Of a stretch of 64,000 nucleotides of DNA, positions 10,178-22,745 are shown piece by piece. Position 1 is the stretch's first letter; every line of letters starts with the position of its first letter. The notes under the pieces were generated by a model. It did not search any database and was not told the DNA's origin. It saw only the letters and a list, made by a program, of their open reading frames with translations. Where the stretch lies: NCBI RefSeq assembly GCF_000151665.1, contig NW_013171822.1:248001-312000 (forward strand), read 5' to 3'. The translations under genes and the position numbers were made by a program. Source of the stretch: Blastocystis hominis. Taxonomy: Eukaryota > Sar > Bigyra > Opalinata > Blastocystidae.

Positions 10178-11435
10178 ATGACCTATCTGCAATTTCAGGA
10201 GGTATTCAGTGACATTGGAAAAGCCTGGGATACCGAAGTTCGGAATGGACCCGCGGCTCAACAGGCAATTCGGGATATTAAGCACAAACTATCGATTTCG
10301 AGTGGGCTCATAACTAGTAAAGAAAGAAAAGAGATCATTGAAGAACTCATCGACGTTTCCTCTCAGCTGATGCAGCCCAAAGAAGAAATACCCGGATCAA
10401 GCGATTACGAAGACACGGAATGCAAGGTAACTACCTCCATATCAAAACGCAAGCGTCTAAAACGTTCCACTTCTTGCGAATCTCTATCCAATTGTACTCT
10501 CCTTACCACAACCCACTAACACCCAGCGATCTCTTCCAAACGCTGCCCCTGCCCCTGTCCCTCCGACTCCCTCACCTGGCAAGACATCATCGGCCAAGAA
10601 GACGCGAAGCGCTCTCTCTACGAGTGCTGTCTCCTCCCCTCCCTCCTCCCCTCCTCCCTCTTCGTGGGTTGCCGCCAGCTCTGCACCTCCGTGCTCCTCT
10701 ACGGCCCTCCGGGCACCGGCAAAACGTCGCTCGTCCGCGCAGCGGCCAACGAAAGCCGTCCCTTCTCTCCGCCCTCCTCACCCGCAGACCGCTACCTCCT
10801 TGAGCTCAGCCCCTCCGCCTGCCTCTCCAAATGGTCCGGCGAGGCCGAGCGTCGTCTCCGCGGCGCCTTCACGGAGGCTCGCCGCCATGCGCCCAGCCTT
10901 CTCTTCTTCGACGAGCTCGACGCTTTCTCGCTCGACCGCGGCCAGACCGACGACCCCGGAGCGCGCAGACTGCTCAGCGAGCTGCTCATCCAGCTCAGCG
11001 CTCTGCAGAGGGACGATCACGTGATCGTCATCGCGGCGACCAATCGCATTGCGGATATCGATCCCGCGGTTCTGAGGAGGTTCGAGAAAACCATCGAGGT
11101 GCCGCTGCCGACGGCGGAGGAGCGCGAGCAGATGATTGTGGCGATGCTGCGAGGCGTGGCGTGCGACATGGAGGAAGATGATCTCGGGTCCATCGCCGAG
11201 GCGACGGAAGGATGGTCCGGGTCGCTGCTGCGTGTTGGTTGAGTGATAAGGGAATGAGGAATAGAATTTGTGCAGAGAAGCGGCGATGATTCCGCTGCTG
11301 GAAGCGTGCCAGAACCGCGGGGAGGATGTGGGAGGGATCGGAGAGGGCGATGTGAGGGCGGTGGGAACGAGGGATTTCGCGGAGGTGCTGGGGATGATGC
11401 AGGAGAGAGCGAGATTGGAAGGAAGAAGAGAATGA
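10178..11435 (+). CDS. AAA ATPase of the katanin/spastin/VPS4 (meiotic) clade
   Basis: After an N-terminal helical region (EVFSDIGKAWDTEV) and a Ser-rich linker, the single AAA module starts at LTWQDIIGQEDAKRSLYE. Walker A is GPPGTGKTS, Walker B is LLFFDELDAF, sensor 1 is VIAATNR, followed by the Arg-finger block AVLRRFEKTIEVPLPT and the C-terminal LLRNLCREAAMIPLLE helix typical of the clade. Introns of 30-33 nt lie near 10494-10526, 10760-10789 and 11231-11261. Members form hexamers that sever microtubules or disassemble ESCRT-III; no MIT or other targeting domain is clear, so the substrate is open. The Met at 10178 was taken because it is the first in frame after the PABP-like gene. TGTTTGTT follows at about 11450. 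Confidence 0.75.
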
Positions 11436-11712
11436 TGTACAGTTTTCGTTGTTTGTTGGAAAAAGGATGGAGGTAAGGAGAAAAAATTGGAAAAAAACTC
11501 TTTGCGGTGATGGAAACCGATCGAGAAGTGGTTGGTTTCCGATGGAGCAGAGAGGAGAGGAAATGGTGGCAGATATGAGTAAAATGTGATTATCATTAGT
11601 TTGTATGACGTTCGGATGAACGGATGATGGCGTATCTGCTTTTCTCACAAAATCCACAGAACTGTGTGTGATTGCGTGTCTAAGAGCAAAACATTAATCA
11701 ACATATAGAAAG
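11436..11712. other. Gap between convergent genes
   Basis: It contains the 3' motif of the AAA gene (TGTTTGTT near 11450) and the 3' end of the small minus-strand gene. I see no other gene, RNA or repeat. Confidence 0.4.
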
Positions 11713-11903
11713 TCAATGGTTTTCAAACCGTGTACCCAGATAGAACATCATCACGGACCAACAGATAATTACAAGGATCATCCATACATATTTAATAGAA
11801 TTCGTTGGCCCCCCTTTTGTCTAATGCTGTTATGACGTTCAAAGGACTCTACGAGCATCTTCTCCTCTCTCTGAAGCTCATACGAAAACATTTCGGCTTT
11901 CAT
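11713..11903 (-). CDS. Small tail-anchored membrane protein (about 52 aa)
   Basis: ATG at 11903-11901 opens a frame MKAEMFSYELQREEKML; a 32-nt GT-AG intron (11821-11852) leads to TKGGPTNSIKYVW and a hydrophobic segment (MILVIICWSVMMFYLG), ending at TGA 11715-11713. One C-terminal membrane span after a short charged head suggests an ER or mitochondrial tail-anchored protein; no family recognised. It lies 60 nt after the MSP-domain gene on the same strand. It could instead be the tail-anchor exon of that VAP-like gene, which otherwise lacks one, but I found no splice that joins them in frame. Confidence 0.5.
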
Positions 11904-11963
11904 TTCTGGTGGCTTTACAAGTGCCGTGAACGAAACTAATCGCACAATAATTGTGTAATAAGA

Positions 11964-12609
11964 TTAAGAGTAGAAGTGGATATCTTTGTAAACAACAGGA
12001 ATTCGCTGTCTGAATACTGGCTGAGGTTCTGATGACAGGTCTTCCAAACTATTTCCTCCCGTATAATCGCATGACGTGAAAGAAGGAGTAATCTCGCATG
12101 CTTTGAACTGTTTTTGAGACACCCAACCAAACCATACTCGATTTCGAATAAGCTCGGCTTCATTCTCTCGATGTCTCTGAATCTCGTTATAAAAGATCGA
12201 AGAAACGGTAAGAGCAGCAAACTCTAGTTTATCTCTACACCTGAGTTCAGCGACCAACGATTACCGCGTTGGGATATTGCTAAAATCCAATCTTCCCATT
12301 TTAGATTTCGATATTGTAACTAGACTTGACACTCGGAACAAAATCGACTATCCACATCCAGTGATGCTTGGGGCTCTAAAGTAAACTTTGCAGGCTGCAC
12401 AATAAAAAGAGTCTTTGCATTTGTCCTAACAGTAAAGATCAACTTAAAATCATAAGTGAAAGAAAATCATACGTTCTTATCACTGGTATTTGTCACTTTC
12501 ACTTGGGATTTCGATTGTCCGTCTTTGTAAACTGAAACTCACCCATTACTCTTACAACTGTACCTTTAAACACGATATGATCAGAAGGCTGAATAGAGAA
12601 GGGGTTCAT
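11964..12609 (-). CDS. MSP-domain (VAP-like) protein
   Basis: Introns of 29-32 nt (five) join exons into a protein starting MNPFSIQPSDHIVFK. Residues 1-110 match the major sperm protein fold of VAP proteins: SQVKVTNTSDKNLIFTVRT, then FIVQPAKFTLEPQASLDVDI. VAPs sit in the ER and bind FFAT motifs at membrane contact sites. After the MSP domain comes a short helix (SSIFYNEIQRHRENEAEL) and a polar tail ending IHFYS at TAA 11966-11964. Unlike most VAPs no membrane span is encoded in this frame; a possible tail-anchor exon lies just downstream. Divergent from the GT49 gene, 167 nt apart. Confidence 0.75.
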
Positions 12610-12776
12610 TATCACGAACGACAAAAGATACAGTAATATAAATGTCTGAAAATACTACTCCTCTCAGACTTGAACTATCAACTCCGAACTCGTTAGATTA
12701 ATCTCCGAAAAATGGAATTCCTCATATCCGACTCTTTCAATCATTTGTTAAAACAAGACAGTCTTTGACAAGAGAA

Positions 12777-14530
12777 ATGTACTCTATGTAGGTACTGTTG
12801 CGGGGAGATTCACCACGTAGTCAACGGCTTTTGCAGTTGCTGATTGTCTGTCTTGCGGTTGTGTTGTTTTTTGTAGGGTTGTTGATGTGTAGTCCGTCGT
12901 TGTGTACAGCATATGTGAAGAAGAGTTATTTCAGTGAGCCCAGTAACAAGGTACGGAATGGTTCTCAAATTGAACAACTAGGACTGGTACACGGGCATTC
13001 GTTATCGTGACAATACAAAACTTTTCATTCCTGGAGATGTTCCGGAATCAAACGAACTTCAAAAGCGCACATCCGAGTATAGCGTTCAGAAACTGGTGAT
13101 GGGCGTCCCTGATGGCGGCAAGGTGTACAACGCGATGTCGTTGACCATTACCGTTCCAAACAAGGAAGCGAACCAACAGCGTGGAATCCCCATTTCGAAA
13201 ATGACCAACGGTAATTCTGAGTTCTCCTTAGTGGATTTCTCGACTGTTTATTTGAATCGAGATGCTCCCCAAACCTACATCTTTTTCACTTATTTTGAAA
13301 ATAAAACACTCTACAGCTACAATCTAGCAACAGACAAAATGACTCCGCTCTCTTCTCTCCCGGTCAAGCATATGAAATCGCTCGGTCAACATCCCAGCGA
13401 CATCACCATCACATTACAGGGAACGTACGCTCAGACGTCCATTCTCATCTAGACACGTCCGTTTTTCATACTATGCCATGTTCCTACGCAAATGGAACGG
13501 GTGACTCCCAGTTTCGAACCTGATGTCTAGCCCCATTTCCGCAGTCATTTGGATCACCGAAGATTTGTTGCCCGGCCTCATCAAACAAATCAAACAAGCC
13601 AAATTCCCCTCTCGGCTCGTGCTTCACCTCGTTCTCGCCTACGGAAATGACTATCCAATCAACTATCTTCGCAATTTAGGTATTCCAAAAATACCCACTT
13701 TTTTTACAACTAGCGATCGACGCAGTCGCTACGAGCCACTTCTTCGTTGCCGATATGGATGTCTGGCCGGTCGGTATTTCCCCGTTTCCCCTTTTCTCTG
13801 ACTTTGTAGGTGACGTTTACAATCAGGCCATTTCCATTCTAAACATGCAGCCTGACCCTAATTATTCGGGCCCTATTAATTTTAATCCGGCCATGGTGGG
13901 GTCGGTGGCCAATCGGAACACAACGGCGATTATTGTTCCGGTCTACGAGTACATGCGCGCGTGCAACAAATTCGCGACGTGTCCGACGATGTAACCGAGC
14001 GAAACCCCTTCGAATTAGGCGTGAAAACGAGATCCCCGCGACAAAGAAGGCGCTGCGACGGTGTTTGGAGACGTCGACGTGTCGGCAATTCCGACAGGGG
14101 CAGGATTTGCACAATTACTACTTCGATGAGTGGCTGGATTCGAACTACACGCAGCCGTTGACGCTGGTGAAGTGTTTCGTGAAGGACAAGCAGGAGCCGT
14201 ACGTGATTCTGAAGAAGACGGAGGGGATGCCGCGGTTTGACGAGCGGTTTGTGAACTATGGGTACAACAAAGTGGAGTTTTTGACGGAGCTGCGGTACTC
14301 GGGATGGAGGTTTTATGTGCTGGGAACGGCGTTTGGGATCGACGTGCCGCATCCGCGGTCGAAGTACCAGCAGAAATTCGTGTCGACGATCATGCGGGAG
14401 CATCGGATGATCAACAAGGACGTGTTCTCGCAGTTTTTCAATGAGTTGGTGAAGAGGAAGAAGCAGAGCGTGATCCGAACGTGCGGCAAGCGGAGTCGCG
14501 AGGTGGACATCAACGCCAGCATTGATTTCT
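12777..14530 (+). CDS. GT49 (LARGE-C/B4GAT1-like) glycosyltransferase, type II membrane protein
   Basis: Exon 1 (MYSI) joins across a 33-nt intron to a signal anchor (LLQLLIVCLAVVLFFVGLLM). Seven more introns of 28-36 nt follow. The lumenal domain shows the GT49 pattern: HVRFSYYAMFLRKWNGPISA, YPINYLRNLAI, and the HFFVADMDVWP motif whose DxD binds metal and sugar nucleotide; the C-terminus has YSGWRFYVLGTAFGIDVPHP and WHKH-adjacent residues. In animals this family adds glucuronic acid to xylose on Golgi glycans; donor and acceptor here are unknown. No stop codon exists in the genome: after DINASIDF the T at 14530 plus poly(A) makes TAA, and TGTTTGGC follows. Confidence 0.8.
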
Positions 14531-14553
14531 GTTCTGTTTGGCACAAACACACC
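14531..14553. terminator. Shared convergent 3'-end palindrome (GT49 / ZNF330)
   Basis: Within 23 nt, plus TGTTTGGC (14535) and minus TGTTTGTG overlap as TGTTTGGCACAAACA. Both flanking genes lack genomic stop codons and end with a T that poly(A) would turn into TAA. Confidence 0.75.
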
Positions 14554-15478
14554 AATTGGAATCGTTGTACCCGTACGATGGGTAGTCCTCGCTGTCCTCA
14601 TTGTCCGATTGATACGCGCCTTGGCGGCCAAATTCGTGCCGTTTGACGCTCAACGAAAGATTGGAGACGTCTTTCAGCTCGAACTGGCATTTCTTGCAGC
14701 GATACACGCCACTCCGATCTTTCTACGACTGACGCAGGGAACGAAAGAGCGAACGTTGAGCGCAGAGAGAACGTGAAGATCGCAGTAGCTGATTTTGCAT
14801 CGCATACACGACCATTGACCGCGTTTGTTGCACGATATACATTTGAAACTGTCGCCTTCCAGGGTTTGACACATGGCTTGATGCTCAAAGTGATCATCTT
14901 GACAGCACCACTTGCCGCAGATGTTGCACTGGAACATCTTCCCTCCATGATGCCAGACGTCACGCTGGCATTCGCAGCATTTGATTGTGAGGGCGCCGCG
15001 ATCGGGAGACTCGCGGAATGGGCATGCGCAAGCGTGCTCTTCGGTACACTTTTTCGAATGACAAACAAAGGCTTCGCAAAAATCGCAGATGGAGCCGACA
15101 AACTTTAATCCTGTTACAGTGGTACCCGAATGTTTTACGAGACAATCCGTTCCAACGCCGCTACACTTCATTCGTCCGCACTGCGCACAAACAGGCAGCT
15201 TTTGCATCTATTCGTATGAGACGAGGGTACACATTCGTACCGCGTGACAGAAATAGCAAAAGGCGCGGTTTTTCTGTTTCATTCCACATTCTGTGCATTC
15301 CATATCAAAATTGCCTGGGACTTTTGACATGTCTCCAAATGCAAGCAGTTGAGAAGAGCTCATCAACCGAGATTGGTTGTGCTTCTCCTAGAGACTTATT
15401 TCGTTGTACAGCACTTACTATTTGTGCTGCCTTCATCTTTTCATACTTCTTGCGAGATCCTGACTTCTTTGGTGGCAT
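14554..15478 (-). CDS. ZNF330: ZNF330 / NOA36 nucleolar zinc-finger protein
   Basis: Introns of 31-33 nt join four exons. The product starts MPPKKSGSRKKYEKMKAAQ, like the MPKKKTGARKK head of ZNF330, and keeps the long Cys-rich core: MECTECGMKQKNRAFCYFC, LPVCAQCGRMKC, ICDFCEAFVCHSKKC, HACACP, DVWHHGGKMFQC, FEHQAMCQ and MRCKISYCDLH, then the FGRQ signature near the C-terminus. The homologue is a nucleolar/centromere-associated zinc protein of unclear function. The stop is poly(A)-made: after GYNDSN the T at 14554 becomes TAA. Confidence 0.88.
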
Positions 15479-15639
15479 GAGACAGATTGTTTGAAGGAAA
15501 CACTGAAAATGATATGAAAATGAACCAAACAAAATCCGAAAAATGTGATATCAGTTCGAATTCAAGCGAATTGTCATTTCTACCTCCAATCCCTTCCATC
15601 CCCCACTTCCTTCTCCAACAAACAATCCAACCTTCCATA

Positions 15640-18537
<2,898 letters not shown>

Positions 18538-18598
18538 GGCTGCTTCTGTACGATACGCTTCGATGATGATGATGACTCATAACAAACAACAATACCAA

Positions 18599-18790
18599 TC
18601 AGTCTCTAAACACACGAGGGCCCCGATTCCAAGGAAGAACAGTTACAAAGAAATAATAAACGCACAAAATTAAATCCCCCACAATATTTTCCGGAACAAA
18701 ATCCACGACTACACATCAATCATCAGCTCTTCTCCTACAATCCAGCTTTCGATTCTTTTTATTCCTCCATTCCAACGAAAACATTATCAT
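18599..18790 (-). CDS. Very small membrane protein (about 53 aa)
   Basis: ATG at 18790-18788 begins MIMFSLEWRNKKNRKLD; a perfect 30-nt GT-AG intron (18709-18738) joins to FVDFVPENIVGDLILCVYYFF, a single hydrophobic segment, and ends PRVFRD at TGA 18601-18599. TGTTTGTT lies about 10 nt beyond, just before the PRP43 start. Intron, stop and end motif all agree with a real gene; I cannot name a family. Confidence 0.55.
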
Positions 18791-18832
18791 TTTCGATGCG
18801 ATCGGATAAATTGTATAAATGCTACAAGTCAA

Positions 18833-19563
18833 TCAGCATGCACGTTCGTACAAGTTGGCTGTGAGCCAAATTACAAAATTCGGAATGGGGAAAATCTGGA
18901 ATTCAAGAAAACGGAACAATTCGTACGAGATGAGAGTTGATGACCTTTAAGAGGGGAGTGAAAATATCTGCGTAATAAAGCGCGTAATAGGAAAAAACAG
19001 CGAAGATGATGCTTCTCCATGCCTAAAGAACATTATGGCAAGGTTTCGATTCTTACAAATTGCTGGAGGATCCTACGTCTCTCTTCGGGTGGAATTTGCT
19101 CTACATTCTCCTCTCGCTGAAAAAGAATTCTCTACAATACAATACACCCAAACCACCTACACATTTGTGCCAACGAATTTCAAAGGAGTGCTCATTATCC
19201 ACCTTCTTTACAGCATCCTCCCCAACAATTTCGTAATGTTTAGAAACATCTTTATCATCTTCGAAGGCTTGACGATACTGCCAATCTTTTGCATCTCGGA
19301 AAACGAATTCGATTGGTTTGTTTATATCCAACAACTATTGTCAAGTTCAGATACGCAATAGCTACGAAAAACGATACCGGATAGTCGTCAGGGCAAGCAA
19401 TATTGTTGCACAGGATTTCAATATCACTAGCAGGTGGATGATACGGAATTCGCAGACTCATGAGCTCTTTCAGAGTACCAATCGTAATGTCTTGCTTAAG
19501 ACAAAATTCAATACGGTCAGCAATCTGCTCGTCCCGAGTTACATTAACCTGGTAGGTTTCCAT
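18833..19563 (-). CDS. Small protein with two C-terminal membrane spans
   Basis: Exons joined by introns of 29-34 nt (among them 31, 29 and 34 nt) give about 205 residues starting METYQVNVTRDEQIADRIEF. The N-terminal 100 residues are soluble and may have a ubiquitin-like or similar small fold (LKELMSLRIPYHPP, IEILCNN); then a charged stretch QIPPEERRRILQQFAW leads into two hydrophobic segments (SIIFAVFSYYALYYADIF and FPIPNFVIWLTANLY). It ends at TGA 18835-18833. I do not recognise it. Probably an ER or other endomembrane protein. Divergent from the coiled-coil gene, 219 nt apart. Confidence 0.6.
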
Positions 19564-19782
19564 ATAGATTATAGTTTTGTACTGTTGAGTTTAAAATGAT
19601 ATGCTAACTGATTTAGAACGTACTATCATTAGTATGAGTGGAAAGAGTATTGTTAGGCGAGATCAGTAATGTGCAATGCAGCTAAAACACTCATCTAGGC
19701 ATCACATTATCTTATTTCAAAGATTATCACTAATCGTATGGGATTGTATACACGGCTCACTGCCTAGAGATAAAAATAAAGA

Positions 19783-21405
19783 ATGAGTTCAGAGGAAGAT
19801 AACAGTAGTCATAAAGTTTTAAAGAAGGAGTATAAGGATGGTATGATTTGATGATCGTGTATAAGCTTAGTATTGAAAGGGTATGAGGAACTCCAGAAAT
19901 ACTGTGAACAACGGAATAGCTCATATGAGGACTTAAAGAACCAATTCGAGTTGCTTTCGGAAGAGAAGCAGCAGTTAGAAGCAACCAATAATTTACTTAA
20001 CGAGGAGGTGACCAATTTGAAAGATGAGCTCGATAGTCTAAAGGAGAACAAAGAAGAGATGGAGACAAAGCTGCAGAACGCTACTGCTGATAAGGAGGCT
20101 GCCACTACCAGGTACGAGCAGGTGATATCCAACATTAACCAGCTTGAAGATGAGATCTATTCTCTCCGTAACGAGTAATTGCTTTTCGTGTGGTTGTTTT
20201 ACGCTCAGGAACAAGGAGCTTTCAGAGAAGAACAAGGAGTTGGAGACCCGTCTGAACGGCTCCGAAAGCTCTGTTTGTGGTTTGTTTGTTTGTTGATTTG
20301 CAGTACAACACGGACATTTACCACCAGGACGATCTTGACTCACTCAAGAAGGACCTTGCGTACTACAAAGAGAACTACGAGGCCATGCAGCGACGCAACG
20401 AAGAGCTTTACGTGCTCCTTCATTGGGTGAGTGACGCGTAGGAGCAGCTGCGCGCCGCACAGAAACGCGAATCGGACTTGGAGGTGCGCTTGGGGCCTGG
20501 ATACCGCGATAGCTTCGCTGAAACGTCCGATGCCGATACGCTGGATGAGTCGTTCGAAAGTCGAATGAACGACGTGAACTCACTGAATCCTTTGAACCCG
20601 CTAAGCGAATCGAACGAAATGAATCAGGCGAATGAATCGAACCCGTCGACGAATCCTTTGAATGAATCGAGCTCATTGAGTCCTTTGAATGAATCGAATC
20701 CTTTGAACTCACTGAATGAATCAAACTCATCTGTGAACTCATCTGTGAACTCATCTGTGAACTCATTGAATCCTTTGAATGAATCGAACCCATCGACGAC
20801 TCCTTTGAATGAATCGAACCCATCGACGACTCCTTTGAATGAATCGACTCCTTTGAACTCATTGAATGAATCGACTCCTCTAATTGACTCAAATCCATCG
20901 CATTCATTGAACTCTGAGGATGAGTCGAACGCATCGATGAAGCCTCTGATTGACTCCACTCGATCCATTGGATCCGTTCCATCCCCTATGTCGCTGTCTG
21001 TCGACCCCGACAAGCAAACACGAGCCACCGACACTTCCGAGTTGAAGGACTCGATGAGTTCGCTGGATGTGAGCGGACGCTCGGACATCCTGCAAAGAGT
21101 GGGGGCCATCCCGCAGAACGGCATGGATGGACGCGAGGCGTTGAGTGAATCGCTGAATGAAGTCGATCTCAGGGAGGAAAACGAAGAAGAACTCAGTGAG
21201 ACGAAGCTGGACAGCCTCTCTTCCGATGAGTCGGATTCCAGCCGAAACACATTGCAGAGCCCTTCAGAAGAGAGAGATCGAAGAGTGGAGACGCTGAAGA
21301 TCGAGATCGAGGAGCTGAAGAAGAGTCATGAAAATCAGCTGAACTTACTGAGAGCGCAGATGGACCAGCTTCTGGTTAGGTATATGGCGATTGAGCAGAG
21401 TTTGT
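19783..21405 (+). CDS. Coiled-coil protein with Asn/Ser/Leu low-complexity repeats
   Basis: Introns at about 19840-19869 (30 nt), 20170-20203 (34 nt), 20273-20303 (31 nt) and 20416-20445 (30 nt) join an N-terminal coiled coil of about 200 residues (EELQKYCEQRNSSYEDLKNQ, LKENKEEMETKLQNATADKE) to a long repetitive acidic region (NPLNES, TPLNES, SVNS units, about 20570-20930) and a short C-terminal coiled coil (LKIEIEELKKSHENQLNLL). No named family. The last T at 21405 plus poly(A) gives TAA (a genomic TGA follows 9 nt later), and TGTTTGAG is the end motif. Intron 3 itself contains perfect TGTTTGTT motifs (see findings). Confidence 0.7.
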
Positions 21406-21488
21406 GTGGTGTTTGAGAAAAAACAGGATTTAAAGTTATACTTAGGAATGCTCCCTTTAAACTATTCTACAGCAGCAGTTCGACTGAT

Positions 21489-21908
21489 TCAATAAGGATA
21501 GAAAGGAGGGCCTCTGGTTAGACCGTGATGTTGGGGTAAGTAATTTGGATAATTGCTATAGTATGGAGAGTACTGTCGATAATATGGTTCAGCTTTATAA
21601 TAATCATCGCTGTATTGTGGAGATAATGAAACTTCATTAAAAGAAACCCTCTGGGGGAAGAGTTTAATAGGCTTGGTAGTGTAGAGATATACAATGGATC
21701 TAGTTAAGCGCAAGGCGGTAGCCGCCTTTAATTCGCGTAGTGTCATTCCTGAGTGAACTCTATTTTTGATTCCATAGAAAAGTACCTACACAGGATATAT
21801 ATCGTCAAGATTCTTCACCAGAACAATTCTGTTGCTTTTCTGATTCGAAGTAGGGGTATGCATCGCCCCACTGGGAGGTCGGATATATCCTCCATAAGGG
21901 CCATACAT
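21489..21908 (-). CDS. Small Tyr/Pro-rich-tailed protein, unknown
   Basis: ATG 21908 starts MYGPYGGYIRPPSGAMH; a 30-nt intron joins NRIVLVKNLDDIYPV to VHSGMTLRELKAATALRLTR. The body ends with a Tyr-rich tail (DDYYKAEPYYRQYSPYYSNY) and genomic stop at 21489. The tail resembles low-complexity regions of RNA-binding proteins, and VLVKNL is RRM-like, but no full RRM is present. Function unknown. Confidence 0.55.
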
Positions 21909-22170
21909 GACAAATTCTTATAATACAAAGAATAGAAAACTGAAATTTCCTGAGAGGCACATTTTCCGCGGGGATCAGGCTGCTAACGTAATTAAAAAGG
22001 GAACTTTCCTATATGATTGTTTGTTTTAATGCCGTACTGTGGATGAAACAAATATCCAGTGAAATAATTACACTCTTTCATCCTTGATTACCCTCAAGAG
22101 GAACTTACAAAACCCAAGTCGCGCTTAGAACACGCCATTCGATATGATTGGTTATCAACGATGACTGTAC
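21909..22170. promoter_or_regulatory. Divergent intergenic region
   Basis: It separates the start of the Tyr-rich protein gene (minus) from the protease inhibitor gene (plus). AT-rich; no distinct element seen. Confidence 0.35.
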
Positions 22171-22521
22171 ATGCTCCTTCAAAATATTATGAAATTCTAT
22201 ACCCTTTTTTTGCTATTTGTGATTTTCTTTGCTGCCGTGTCTGCGTGGAACCCATTTCCCGATGATATGAAAACCAGGTTTGGAATTGTTTTATTTGTTT
22301 GATTGCAGTTGGCCAGAGCTCGTTGGAAAGAATGGAGATGAGGCTACTGCTATTATCAAGAGCGAATGCGAAGGCTGCAAGGTTTTAATTCGTCCTGAGG
22401 TAGGCAGGATTTTTAGATTGTTCATTGAAGCTTTCTCCCATGACGATGGACCTTCGCATCGACCGTGTCCGTGTTATCGTGAATCAGGATAACATTGTTG
22501 TAGTAGAGCCTAGACGTGGAT
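22171..22521 (+). CDS. Secreted serine protease inhibitor, potato inhibitor I (CI-2) family
   Basis: Three exons (introns 22278-22308 and 22400-22430, both 31 nt) give a signal peptide (LFLLFVIFFAAVSA) and the full CI-2 fold: KTSWPELVGKNGDEATAIIK, then a reactive loop around RPELSPMTMDLRIDRV, and the C-terminal VVVEPRRG. In CI-2 the P1-P1' bond is in this loop, here near PMTMD, so P1 is likely Thr or Met with Asp following. A Cys pair (ECEGCK) is near the loop, as in some members. Expected to be secreted, blocking subtilisin- or chymotrypsin-like proteases of host or self. After RRG the T at 22521 with poly(A) makes TAA, and TGTTTGTT follows. Confidence 0.85.
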
Positions 22522-22745
22522 ATTTATGTTTGTTAAACACTTTTGGGATATTCGATAATAGAAGAGTGGAATTTGCAGTTGTTTCTCTTAAACGAAATTG
22601 AAGTGTAGATACGATTGTGCTTGTGAATGATTGCATTAACTTGGCCCACTTCTGAGAAAACGATTTTTGTACAAAGGTTCTCCAAATCGTGAATCAAAAT
22701 GTTTGCCACCAAACAACAACAACAACAACAACAACAACATCAAAT
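22522..22745. other. Gap between convergent genes
   Basis: Holds TGTTTGTT of the inhibitor gene (near 22527) and on the other strand a run of about seven TTG triplets ending in TGTTTGGT (about 22705-22738), the likely end region of the exportin gene. Nothing else seen. Confidence 0.4.
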
